In this document: one piece after another, positions 18,451 through 26,781 of the stretch
Layout: the number at the start of each line of letters is the position of its first letter
Position numbering within the stretch: position 1 is the first letter of the stretch
Source: an uncultured Mollicutes bacterium
GTDB taxonomy: Bacteria > Bacillota_I > Bacilli_A > Acholeplasmatales > Anaeroplasmataceae
Assembly: GCA_947177025.1 (NCBI GenBank)
Contig: CAMWSQ010000004.1
Coordinates: 1 to 36,130, forward strand
DNA length: 36,130 nt
Reading direction: 5' to 3'
Notes under the pieces: generated by a model
Told to the model about the DNA's origin: nothing
What the model saw: the letters and a program-made list of their open reading frames with translations, nothing else
Databases searched by the model: none
Made by a program: the position numbers and the translations under genes

Positions 18451-19431
18451 TTATTTTGTCTCAAATACAGCAATTTTGGCCACTCTATTCAATTCCTTAA
18501 TTTTATTCAATACGAATTTATTATGATAGAGTTCTGCAAGCTTTGCAGGAGTATAACCAAAGCTATCCTCAATAAATATTGTTTTTAAAGAAATATGCTT
18601 TAAAATCAGTTTTTCATCTTGAAGATAAATTGCATAATGCAATGGATACTTCTTTGCATAAGTGTCTATCCTATACAGATGAAGTCGCTCAGCAATATAT
18701 TCTTTTATCTCAGGAGTTGCAACAGAGTAAATGTCTTCTGCATTTGTTGTTTTAAAATAGGGAAATGCACCATGCTTGAATAACAAATCAATCATTGCTT
18801 TATTCGCATGCTTTACTGCATAAAATAAAGCAGATTCTCCCATATGATTTAAAGTGTTTACAAAAATGGAATGCTCCAATAAAAAAGATACCATAGAACT
18901 AGAGTTTCTTTCTGCTGCAATAATCAGTGGTGTATTTCCTAAATAATTCGTATGTTCTAGCCATGGTTCATAGCCACCATATTTTTTGATAAGTCTCACA
19001 GATTTAGAACGGATTAGAGCCATAAAAATGGTTTCTGAGGTATTGTCTGTTTCACCCATATCCAGCTGATACTTTTCTAAGTACAAGTCTATTGCTTGTT
19101 CTTTAGCATAACGACAGGCCATATAAAGTGGGGTTTGTCCCGCTTTATTTTTCATCATTGGATTGCCTGTGCCTTTAAATAGTACTCTTAAATAGCTAAT
19201 TCTATTATGTCTGACTGCATAATGAAAGCAGGTATTCCCCTCCTCATCCTGTGCATCCACATTAATATAGGCTCTCAATAGAATTTGTACAGCCTCTGTA
19301 TCCTCTAATTTGATGGCCAAATGAAGCAAGGTTCTACCATGCTTATCTATACAATTCACATTTCCATGTTCTAAATAACGATTTAAGCCTTGAATATCAT
19401 GACCTAAAATCGCTTGAAATGGATCAATCAT
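18451..19431 (-). CDS. Ankyrin-repeat protein
   Basis: Repeated ankyrin consensus: DKHGRTLLHLAIKLEDTEAVQILL, DEEGNTCFHYAVRHNRISYLRVLF, NKAGQTPLYMACRYAKEQAIDLYL, NYLGNTPLIIAAERNSSSMVSFLL, NHMGESALFYAVKHANKAMIDLLFKHGA. Confidence 0.9.
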   Translation of the reverse strand: MIDPFQAILGHDIQGLNRYLEHGNVNCIDKHGRTLLHLAIKLEDTEAVQILLRAYINVDAQDEEGNTCFHYAVRHNRISYLRVLFKGTGNPMMKNKAGQTPLYMACRYAKEQAIDLYLEKYQLDMGETDNTSETIFMALIRSKSVRLIKKYGGYEPWLEHTNYLGNTPLIIAAERNSSSMVSFLLEHSIFVNTLNHMGESALFYAVKHANKAMIDLLFKHGAFPYFKTTNAEDIYSVATPEIKEYIAERLHLYRIDTYAKKYPLHYAIYLQDEKLILKHISLKTIFIEDSFGYTPAKLAELYHNKFVLNKIKELNRVAKIAVFETK

Positions 19432-19432
19432 T

Positions 19433-19705
19433 TTAATTCACAGATTCCTTAAATACTTTTGCACATTTAAAAACAGGGGATTTAGAGCCTTCAATAAGAA
19501 TTTCTTCTCCAGTTTGAGGGTTTCTACCAACCTTTTTCGCACGCTCATGAACCTCAAAGGTTCCAAATCCAGACAAAACTACTCTATCTCCTGATTTTAG
19601 AGTTTCCATAATTACCTCTAAAACTGCATTGGTTACCTCTTCAGTCACTTTCTTTGTGCAATTTGCTTTTTCTGATGCTTTTGCAATTAATTCTGGTCTA
19701 TTCAT
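19433..19705 (-). CDS. HU-family DNA-binding protein
   Basis: MNRPELIAKASEKANCTKK...GDRVVLSGFGTFEVHERAKKVGRNPQTGEEI, canonical HU. Confidence 0.95.
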   Translation of the reverse strand: MNRPELIAKASEKANCTKKVTEEVTNAVLEVIMETLKSGDRVVLSGFGTFEVHERAKKVGRNPQTGEEILIEGSKSPVFKCAKVFKESVN

Positions 19706-19795
19706 TGAACTATCCTCCTGTTATGCTTATATTTCAAATAATAACATATTTTTACAAAATTGAAAAGAAAATTTTTTTGTAAGTGTTATCATAAG

Positions 19796-19823
19796 AAAAA
19801 CACTGGAATTTTCCAGTGTTTTT
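19796..19823 (-). terminator. Rho-independent terminator after the serpin gene
   Basis: 13-bp arms AAAAACACTGGAA/TTCCAGTGTTTTT, 2-nt loop, 3 nt after the serpin stop. Confidence 0.75.
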
Positions 19824-19826
19824 GGA

Positions 19827-21251
19827 TTATATTGTTCGAATGATACCACTAAAAAGATTGCTTGTTCTATTCTGAAATGTAACAACAAATCCGAAGCTTC
19901 TGTCGATGATAAAATCCTCAAATACCTTTTCATAAACAAACCCTGGTCCGCTATCGCTAATTGCTGCTGTTACCGCAGCTCCCTCTATTCCTTTGCGGTT
20001 TACTTCTAGCTTTGCTTCATGAATAATTTTACTACAGTATGCTGGATTAGAAGTTAAATTACTTAATGGATTATTTTGGATTTGGAATATTTTTTCAAGT
20101 CCAAATTTTGTTTCTAGCAATGAATTGATTGTTTTTGAGGAATGAGCGTTAAATTCAGGGAATATACAGCGCGTCCAATACTCTACCTTCTCTTCTTCAG
20201 ATATGCTGACATACTTTTGATTATATATGTTAGATATTGCATTTGCTGTAAATACTTCATCAATTGTATATCCATTCTTAGGAACAATAAAGGTAATCCT
20301 TACTTTTTCAGCATCAATATAGAACTGTTTAAAGGTTTCCTGTTCTAGAACTTTTCCTGCTTGATAATTTCCAATCAGAAAGTTCTTTTGAGTCACTGAA
20401 CTATTGCAATTTAGGAAAGAATGCTTTTCTTTTGTCATATTAAGTTCTTCCCCAAACGCATTCCAAACATCCTTCAAATATAGGGTATTTAATAGCACAA
20501 AGATAGTTTCAGGGGGTAACTCTAAATTAAGATCAATTAACCCATAGGTTTGTTTTTTGATAAAGTCTTGAATATACTTGCTGGCACGGGAATTCTTAAA
20601 GTCTGTGCTATGGCTATAGCAGTAAAAACCATCTGCAAGATTTTGAATGCAGGCTTCCTTATATTTAGAATTTTTATCAAGCCATATAGAATTTGTCAAC
20701 TTAAATTCTGATGCTCTTTTTCCTTTTTCATCTGTAGTAATCTGGTTTAATGCTTGATAGAAATATCCGTAATTTCTTTTTAACAGGTCATAATCCATTC
20801 CTATGGCATTTAGGATTTCTTCTCTTGCTTCTATAGAACTGCATTCTGTAGCTAAAGCTAAAGCACTAAATATAGAAACTGGAGAAAGAACAGCATTCTC
20901 TGTTGAATCCATATCCTGAAGATATTGATAGCTTAGTTCTGCTGAAAATGCATTCAGCTTATCATAGAATTCTCCTAAGCTCTGGGATGGCTTTTCAGCA
21001 GGTGACTTTACATCCTTTAAAAGCACAGCGGTAGATTTGATACTATTCTGTTCTGCTTGATGGAAAGCAATTGGTCCAATTACACAGGCAAGGACAAGGA
21101 GAACCATCCCACAAATGGATATTGTCAACTTGTTCCAAATTGGATTCCTTAATTTTTTTTGAGGTACAGAACGATATATTTTCTCTTCTAAGTTTGGATT
21201 TACTTCAGGGACTTCTTCTTTTATTTTTTTAAAATTATCTTCTAAATTCAT
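19827..21251 (-). CDS. Membrane-anchored serpin (serine protease inhibitor fold) with short N-terminal cytoplasmic tail
   Basis: N-terminal ~40 charged residues, one TM segment (LTISICGMVLLVLACVIGPIAF), then serpin motifs: NAVLSPVSIFSALALATE, LTNSIWLDKN, VLLNTLYLKDVWNAF, and C-terminal EAKLEVNRKGIEGAAVTAAI...FIIDRSFGFVV. Confidence 0.85.
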   Translation of the reverse strand: MNLEDNFKKIKEEVPEVNPNLEEKIYRSVPQKKLRNPIWNKLTISICGMVLLVLACVIGPIAFHQAEQNSIKSTAVLLKDVKSPAEKPSQSLGEFYDKLNAFSAELSYQYLQDMDSTENAVLSPVSIFSALALATECSSIEAREEILNAIGMDYDLLKRNYGYFYQALNQITTDEKGKRASEFKLTNSIWLDKNSKYKEACIQNLADGFYCYSHSTDFKNSRASKYIQDFIKKQTYGLIDLNLELPPETIFVLLNTLYLKDVWNAFGEELNMTKEKHSFLNCNSSVTQKNFLIGNYQAGKVLEQETFKQFYIDAEKVRITFIVPKNGYTIDEVFTANAISNIYNQKYVSISEEEKVEYWTRCIFPEFNAHSSKTINSLLETKFGLEKIFQIQNNPLSNLTSNPAYCSKIIHEAKLEVNRKGIEGAAVTAAISDSGPGFVYEKVFEDFIIDRSFGFVVTFQNRTSNLFSGIIRTI

Positions 21252-21727
21252 ACATAATCCTCCATTTCTTCTTGAATCATCTTTCTAGCACGTTCTAACC
21301 TTTTCTTTACTGCAGTTAAAGAAATATGTAAGATATGTGCAATCTCTGCTGTTGTACAGGTATTATAATAATAAAGGATAATGACCTCCTTATATTTTTT
21401 AGGGAGATGCTTTACAATTAATTTTAATACCTCTGTTTCTTTTCTTGTTGCCTTAGATGGATAGGCTTCGATGATTTCTTCATTGAGAGATACACGTGTA
21501 TGATATGCTGATAAAACATAGTTTTTACACAAATTCACAGCTACACGGATGAGCCAGTATTTTTCATGCTGCTCATCTGAAAAGGGTTTTGTTCTTTTGA
21601 GATACTTCATAAAAATATCCTGTACTAAATCCTCTGCCGTTTCTTTATTATGTGTATATCCATAGCATACTGTAAAAATTTCTTGAGAATAATGACGCCA
21701 TTTCATTTGAAATTCTACTTCTGTCAT
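21248..21727 (-). CDS. ECF-type sigma-70 family RNA polymerase sigma factor
   Basis: AEDLVQDIFMKYLKR (region 2), YWLIRVAVNLCKN, LPKKYKEVIILYYYNTCTTAEIAHILHISLTAVKKRLERARKMI (region 4). Start at MTEVEF with CAGGAGGTGG SD; stop overlaps the serpin start (ATGA). Confidence 0.9.
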   Translation of the reverse strand: MTEVEFQMKWRHYSQEIFTVCYGYTHNKETAEDLVQDIFMKYLKRTKPFSDEQHEKYWLIRVAVNLCKNYVLSAYHTRVSLNEEIIEAYPSKATRKETEVLKLIVKHLPKKYKEVIILYYYNTCTTAEIAHILHISLTAVKKRLERARKMIQEEMEDYV

Positions 21728-21777
21728 ACAGCCACCTCCTGTATCTTTCACTTATAAAACAAAGAAAAAAAGAATTT

Positions 21778-21815
21778 AGTGACAAAATTTTAAAAATTAT
21801 TCTTCATTTGTCACT
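21778..21815. repeat. 9-bp inverted repeat AGTGACAAA...TTTGTCACT between sigma gene and YgjV-like ORF end
   Basis: Perfect arms 21778-21786 and 21807-21815, 20-nt spacer; minus strand followed by TTCTTTTTTTC. Confidence 0.6.
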
Positions 21816-22411
21816 TGAAATTCTTCTTGAGGATTTTCTATTCCTGATTTTTTCTTACGAATAAAATAAATTATAATGGAGCAAAGAGAGGAAACACAAA
21901 TAATGACATTGAATATTGCCATAGAATAATTTTTTGAAAATAAACCATAAATACACCAGCATGCAGAGGATACAACCATAGAGGCTTTAATATAGGGAAC
22001 CTTAATATTAGGAAATAATACAACTATAGAATATTGAAAGGATGCAAATACTGGTAAGAATCCAATACCCATCATAAATAAATCATCTAGCTGAAAAACA
22101 ACATTAAAAACAATTCCAAGAACTAATCCTAAAACAATAAAAATGATATTCCAAACTTTATTATTTTTATGGCATAAAATAAAAATATTTCGAATAATAC
22201 TTACTCCATCCTGAACTGCTCCTGAGGTTTGTTGTAAAAAGGATTCTCCAATTACACATAAAGAATGATTTCCGGTTTGAAATAGTAAAATATGCTTTTT
22301 CTTACTACATATGGAACTAATAACAAAAAGAATCATTCCAATTAGGGTTAAAATATTTCCAGCAATTTGCAAGGGAGAAAGACTAAAATCAATCAAACTA
22401 AAATTAAACAT
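21797..22411 (-). CDS. YgjV-like inner membrane protein
   Basis: Multi-TM ORF; LQIAGNILTLIGMILFVISSICSKKKHILLFQTGNHSLCVIGESFLQQTSGAVQDGVSIIRNI resembles the YgjV family pattern. Confidence 0.55.
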   Translation of the reverse strand: MFNFSLIDFSLSPLQIAGNILTLIGMILFVISSICSKKKHILLFQTGNHSLCVIGESFLQQTSGAVQDGVSIIRNIFILCHKNNKVWNIIFIVLGLVLGIVFNVVFQLDDLFMMGIGFLPVFASFQYSIVVLFPNIKVPYIKASMVVSSACWCIYGLFSKNYSMAIFNVIICVSSLCSIIIYFIRKKKSGIENPQEEFQVTNEE

Positions 22412-22458
22412 ATGCTACTCCTTATATACAAATATTATACCAAAAACTTATGCAAAGA

Positions 22459-22488
22459 AAAAGCATTATCTTTTTTTATAATGCTTTT
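22459..22488 (-). terminator. Probable terminator at the end of the ABC exporter operon
   Basis: AAAAGCATTAT...ATAATGCTTTT inverted repeat overlapping the stop of the ABC ORF, T-rich minus-strand tail. Confidence 0.6.
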
Positions 22489-24473
22489 CCTGCAAATTGT
22501 GTCATATAAAGCTCATAATACTTTCCTTTTTGCTGCATCAAGGATTCATGATTTCCAATTTCAACGATTCTGCCTTGATCCATAACAACAATTTTATCAG
22601 CATCCAAAATTGTTGAAAGTCTATGGGCAATGATTAAGCTTGTTTTATTTTCCATCAGCTTGATCATAGCATCCTGAATCAGTTTTTCTGTTCTTGTATC
22701 TACACTGGAGGTTGCTTCATCCAAAATTAATATTTTTGGTTTAGCAATAAAGGCTCTAGCAATACTCAATAATTGTCTTTGACCTTGACTTAAATTAGAT
22801 CCACCTTCTGCTAAAACTGTTTGATATCCATTCTTTAATTGACGAATAAAGGCATCACAATGACAATCCTTAGCTGCAGATAGGATTTCTTCTTCATTTG
22901 CGGTTGGATTGGAGTATTTCAAATTGTTTTCAATAGTGTCATGAAACAGAACTGTATCCTGTAATACAATGGCTGTATTTTTTCTTAAATTTGACTTTTC
23001 TATTTCTTTAATATCCGTTCCATCGATAAGAATTTGTCCTGAATCAATGTCATAGAACCGCATCAATAAATTTACAATTGTCGTTTTTCCTGAACCTGTA
23101 TGCCCAACTAAGGCTATTTTTTCTCCACTATGGATATCTAAATTAAAATCAAATAAAACCTGAATTCCTGGGATATAGGAGAAATTCACATTCGTAAATG
23201 TAATATTTCCTGTTTGTTCGTTCATAAGCTTTGACCCTTCATTCACTTCAACAGGATTATCAAATACTAGGAAAACCCGTTCTGCGGAGGCTAAGGAGGT
23301 TTGAATTTGTCCATACAGGGAAGCTATCTCATTGATAGGACGTGAAAATTCCTTCGCATAGATAATAAATGCTGAAATTACACCAATGGAGATAATTGAT
23401 TTTGTTGCAAAATAACCACCAAAGGCAGCAATAATTACAAATCCCACATTACTGATTGCATTCATAATAGGACCCATAGATCCACCTAAAATCTCCGCAA
23501 CAATTCCAGTTCGAGTCAAATCTTTAGATGTTGTTGCAAATTCTTCTATAATATCCTCTGATTTAGAATAGCTACATACTGTTCTATAGCTAGTGACCAT
23601 TTCTTCTACTGTTCCATTCAATCTTCCAAGCAATATTTGTCTTTGCTTAAAATATTTCCGCATACCTTTAGATAAAAACTTGGTCGCAATAAGAGTTAAT
23701 AGAATGACGACTAAGGATAAACTTGCTAGCTGCCAAGATGTCACAAACATAATAATGATTGTTCCAAGAATTAAGAATACACCGCTGCATAGGGAACTTA
23801 AACTTTGTGCCAACGTATTGGAAATGTTATCTACATCATTTGTCATACGACTCATAATGTCACCATGAGAATTTCTATCAAAATAACTGATTGGTAGATG
23901 AATGATTTTTTCAAATAAATCCTTACGCATTCTTTTTACAATTCTTTGAGATAATACCGCACTCATAAATCCTTGAAATAAATTAAATACAGATAACAAA
24001 ACAAAGAATCCAATCATCATATATAAGTATGGATAGAGCTTTTGGAATTCACCTGCATCGATTGCATCAATTGCAGCACTTTGCAATCTTGGAGTGATGA
24101 CCTGACAGAATACTACAACAAGGATTGTTAAGAATAACAAAACAACCAATATAGTTTCCTTTTGAAAATACTTTAATAATCGAAGGAGCGTTCCCTTTTT
24201 GTTTTGTGCTTTTTCTCCCATACCAAAGGAATTTGGTCCTCTTCTTGCATTGCCAAAGCGGATTGCCGGCTGAGAACTAGAGGATGTTGTCTTGACGGAA
24301 GCTGTTGTTTGTAATATTTTATAGAATTCAATACGCTCTGGTTCGGTAAGATCATCTACTAAATTTTCTTTAATATAAAGAAGCTTTTCCTTAGTTGCTT
24401 GAGAGAGTCTTCCATTTTGATTGATTTCCTTTCTAGCTAAAAGGATTGTCTGCTGGATTTCTTCCTTATTCAT
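22476..24473 (-). CDS. ABC transporter ATP-binding/permease (exporter half-transporter)
   Basis: TM domain; Walker A VGHTGSGKTTIVNLL, signature LSQGQRQLLSIARAF, Walker B ILILDEATSSVD, IAHRLST. Start at MNKEEIQQ with AAAGGAGGTG SD. Confidence 0.92.
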   Translation of the reverse strand: MNKEEIQQTILLARKEINQNGRLSQATKEKLLYIKENLVDDLTEPERIEFYKILQTTASVKTTSSSSQPAIRFGNARRGPNSFGMGEKAQNKKGTLLRLLKYFQKETILVVLLFLTILVVVFCQVITPRLQSAAIDAIDAGEFQKLYPYLYMMIGFFVLLSVFNLFQGFMSAVLSQRIVKRMRKDLFEKIIHLPISYFDRNSHGDIMSRMTNDVDNISNTLAQSLSSLCSGVFLILGTIIIMFVTSWQLASLSLVVILLTLIATKFLSKGMRKYFKQRQILLGRLNGTVEEMVTSYRTVCSYSKSEDIIEEFATTSKDLTRTGIVAEILGGSMGPIMNAISNVGFVIIAAFGGYFATKSIISIGVISAFIIYAKEFSRPINEIASLYGQIQTSLASAERVFLVFDNPVEVNEGSKLMNEQTGNITFTNVNFSYIPGIQVLFDFNLDIHSGEKIALVGHTGSGKTTIVNLLMRFYDIDSGQILIDGTDIKEIEKSNLRKNTAIVLQDTVLFHDTIENNLKYSNPTANEEEILSAAKDCHCDAFIRQLKNGYQTVLAEGGSNLSQGQRQLLSIARAFIAKPKILILDEATSSVDTRTEKLIQDAMIKLMENKTSLIIAHRLSTILDADKIVVMDQGRIVEIGNHESLMQQKGKYYELYMTQFAGKAL

Positions 24474-26208
24474 AGGAAACACCTCCTTTGAGCTGAGAAT
24501 TATAAATTTCCTGATAAATCTCATTGGATTCTAAAAGAGCCTCATGTGTTCCTTGACCCACAATTCTTCCCTGTTCTAAAACTAAGATTTGATCTGCATT
24601 TCTGACAGAAGAGATTCTTTGAGCAATGATAATCTTTGTTCTATTTCTATGTTGCTCATTTAAATTTTTGAAAACCTCTGCTTCTGTTTTCATATCTAAG
24701 GCACTCGTCGTATCATCAAAGATTAAGATTTCAGATGGCTTTAATACGGCTCTTGCTATACTTAATCTTTGTTTTTGTCCACCAGAAAGACTCATTCCCT
24801 TTTCGGCAACCAAAGTATAATATCCTTCTTCCTTTTTGGAAATGAAAGTATCTGCACAAGCAAGCTTAGCTGCAGCTTGAACTTCATTTCTTGTAGCATT
24901 TGGATTACTAAATGCAATGTTTTCATAGATTGTCTTAGAAAATAATTCACTCTTTTGCAACGCTATTGAAATTTTACTTCTTAAATATTTAACATTATAT
25001 TCTTTAACATCTACACCATCCACAAGAATTTTACCTTCTGTTGCATCATAAAATCTTGGTATCAAATGAACTAGAGATGTTTTTCCACTGCCTGTAGAGC
25101 CTAAAATTCCAATTGTTTTACCACTTTCTATTTTTAAATTTAAATTGTGTAATACATAAACATTCTTTTGATCAGGATACGCAAAGCTTACATCTTGGAA
25201 TTCTATCGTTCCAAAGCTAGAGGTTTCTTCTTGGAAACCACCATCCACAATGACTGGTAATGTCTTAAGAATTTCATTTAACCGCCTACTAGAGGTTTTC
25301 GCTCTAGAGATGGTTTGGAATAGGTTGGCCATATTCAGCACGGCAAGCAAGATTCTTGAAATATAGTTGATTGCAGCCATAATTTCCCCAGTTGTCATCC
25401 CATTGCCAGCTTTTACATTGATTCCACCTACATAAATAATAGCAACAATACTTAAATTTAGGATGATATTAGTTATAGGATGCATCAGACTGAATAATTT
25501 TAGGACATAGCGTTGTGTAGAAACTAAACCTTCATTGGCTTTTTCGAAACGTTCTTCTTCATACTGCTCTTGAACATAGGCCTTTACAACTCTTGCCCCT
25601 GCAACATTTTCCTGCAATACAGCATTTACTTCATCAATTTTTTTCTGTAAAAGCTTAAATTTAGGACTTGCTTTCATAATGAATAAGAAGACAAATAGAA
25701 TGACTACTGGTAGTGCACAGGCTAAAACAATACCAAAGCTTAAGTCTAAGAGGAGCATACAGAAAATACCACCTACAAACAGCATAAAGGTTCTTACAAA
25801 GCCACGTATTAATAGACCAACAAGGTTTTGAATTTGAGTAACATCATTCGTAATTCGTGTAACTAAGGATCCTGTTGAAAAGTCGTCTGTCTGTTCAAAA
25901 GAAAGATGCATAACACGTCTAAAACAATCTACTCTTAAGTCATTCGCAAAATTTTGACTACACAAATTTGCAAATACGCCACTTAGAACACCAAAAATTC
26001 CGCCCGCTACTACAAGCCCAATCATAATGAGTCCATTCGTTAAAATAATATTTAGATCAGACATTCCATTGTTGTTTAATCCATTTACACCCTCATCAAT
26101 AATCTTAGTTAAAAAAGAGGGTTGCAATAAATCCATACAGACTTCTCCTATCATAAAAATCGGAGCCCATATTGCAAAATACCAATATTTCTTAATGTAT
26201 TTCAGCAT
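24466..26208 (-). CDS. ABC transporter ATP-binding/permease (exporter half-transporter)
   Basis: Walker A LGSTGSGKTSLVHLI, signature LSGGQKQRLSIARAVL, Walker B-adjacent ILIFDDTTSALD (Asp instead of catalytic Glu). Start at MLKYIKK with GGGGGA SD. Confidence 0.92.
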   Translation of the reverse strand: MLKYIKKYWYFAIWAPIFMIGEVCMDLLQPSFLTKIIDEGVNGLNNNGMSDLNIILTNGLIMIGLVVAGGIFGVLSGVFANLCSQNFANDLRVDCFRRVMHLSFEQTDDFSTGSLVTRITNDVTQIQNLVGLLIRGFVRTFMLFVGGIFCMLLLDLSFGIVLACALPVVILFVFLFIMKASPKFKLLQKKIDEVNAVLQENVAGARVVKAYVQEQYEEERFEKANEGLVSTQRYVLKLFSLMHPITNIILNLSIVAIIYVGGINVKAGNGMTTGEIMAAINYISRILLAVLNMANLFQTISRAKTSSRRLNEILKTLPVIVDGGFQEETSSFGTIEFQDVSFAYPDQKNVYVLHNLNLKIESGKTIGILGSTGSGKTSLVHLIPRFYDATEGKILVDGVDVKEYNVKYLRSKISIALQKSELFSKTIYENIAFSNPNATRNEVQAAAKLACADTFISKKEEGYYTLVAEKGMSLSGGQKQRLSIARAVLKPSEILIFDDTTSALDMKTEAEVFKNLNEQHRNRTKIIIAQRISSVRNADQILVLEQGRIVGQGTHEALLESNEIYQEIYNSQLKGGVSYE

Positions 26209-26611
26209 AAGAATCCCCCTTCCAGAAAGCATATAGTCTTTCTAAATATTGAAAAAGAGCTTCACATTCTTCATCCTTTAGGATTGCAAACAAGCTTTCA
26301 TTTTCCTTTTCGTATTCTTCCATTAAAGCATTGACCTTATTTAAACCACCCTCAGTCAAATGAACTAAAACCTTTCTTTTATCTTCTTCTGATTTTGTGC
26401 GAGTTACTAGCCCTTGAGTTTCCATTTTTAAAAGAATCTCTGATAAGGAGCCTGCTTGAATATGTAAACAATCCAATAGCTGTTTCTGAGGAATGGATGG
26501 ATTTCTCTTCAGTAATAAAAGAATTCGATATTGCCCAAATTTTTTACCCTTCTGATGATGTAAAAAATGTCCACATTTCTGTAATATGTCCAATAATTGT
26601 CTTCTTTCCAT
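26192..26611 (-). CDS. MarR-family transcriptional regulator
   Basis: YRILLLLKRNPSIPQKQLLDCLHIQAGSLSEILLKMETQGLVTRTKSEEDKRKVLVHLTEGG, typical winged helix. Confidence 0.88.
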   Translation of the reverse strand: MERRQLLDILQKCGHFLHHQKGKKFGQYRILLLLKRNPSIPQKQLLDCLHIQAGSLSEILLKMETQGLVTRTKSEEDKRKVLVHLTEGGLNKVNALMEEYEKENESLFAILKDEECEALFQYLERLYAFWKGDSYAEIH

Positions 26612-26627
26612 TGTATCACCTAGTTCT

Positions 26628-26656
26628 ATTTTACATCAAACAAACTAAAATATCAA
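26628..26656 (-). promoter_or_regulatory. Predicted marR-ABC promoter
   Basis: Minus strand TTGATA (26651-26656), 17-nt spacer, TAAAAT (26628-26633). Confidence 0.5.
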
Positions 26657-26732
26657 GGTACCTAACTATTTTTTGAAAAATAAAAATTTCTTTTTTATTT
26701 GAAACAAAGAAATTTTAACCTTTATGATAAAC

Positions 26733-26761
26733 TTGACAGTTTTTTATAAACCATCTATAAT
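26733..26761 (+). promoter_or_regulatory. Perfect-consensus sigma-A promoter of the lipoprotein gene
   Basis: TTGACA (26733-26738), 17-nt spacer, TATAAT (26756-26761). Confidence 0.8.
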
Positions 26762-26781
26762 GAAATTAAGAGGTGAGTTTG

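Noticed and set aside
19727-19939. 70-aa minus-strand ORF overlapping the serpin end and HU leader
   Set aside because: Overlaps the serpin coding sequence, the terminator and the HU leader; no plausible start signal.
24466-26208. Degenerate ABC ATPase because Walker B is followed by Asp (IFDDTTSALD)
   Set aside because: Asp for Glu at one site is a known feature of heterodimeric exporters with one degenerate nucleotide site; not novel by itself.
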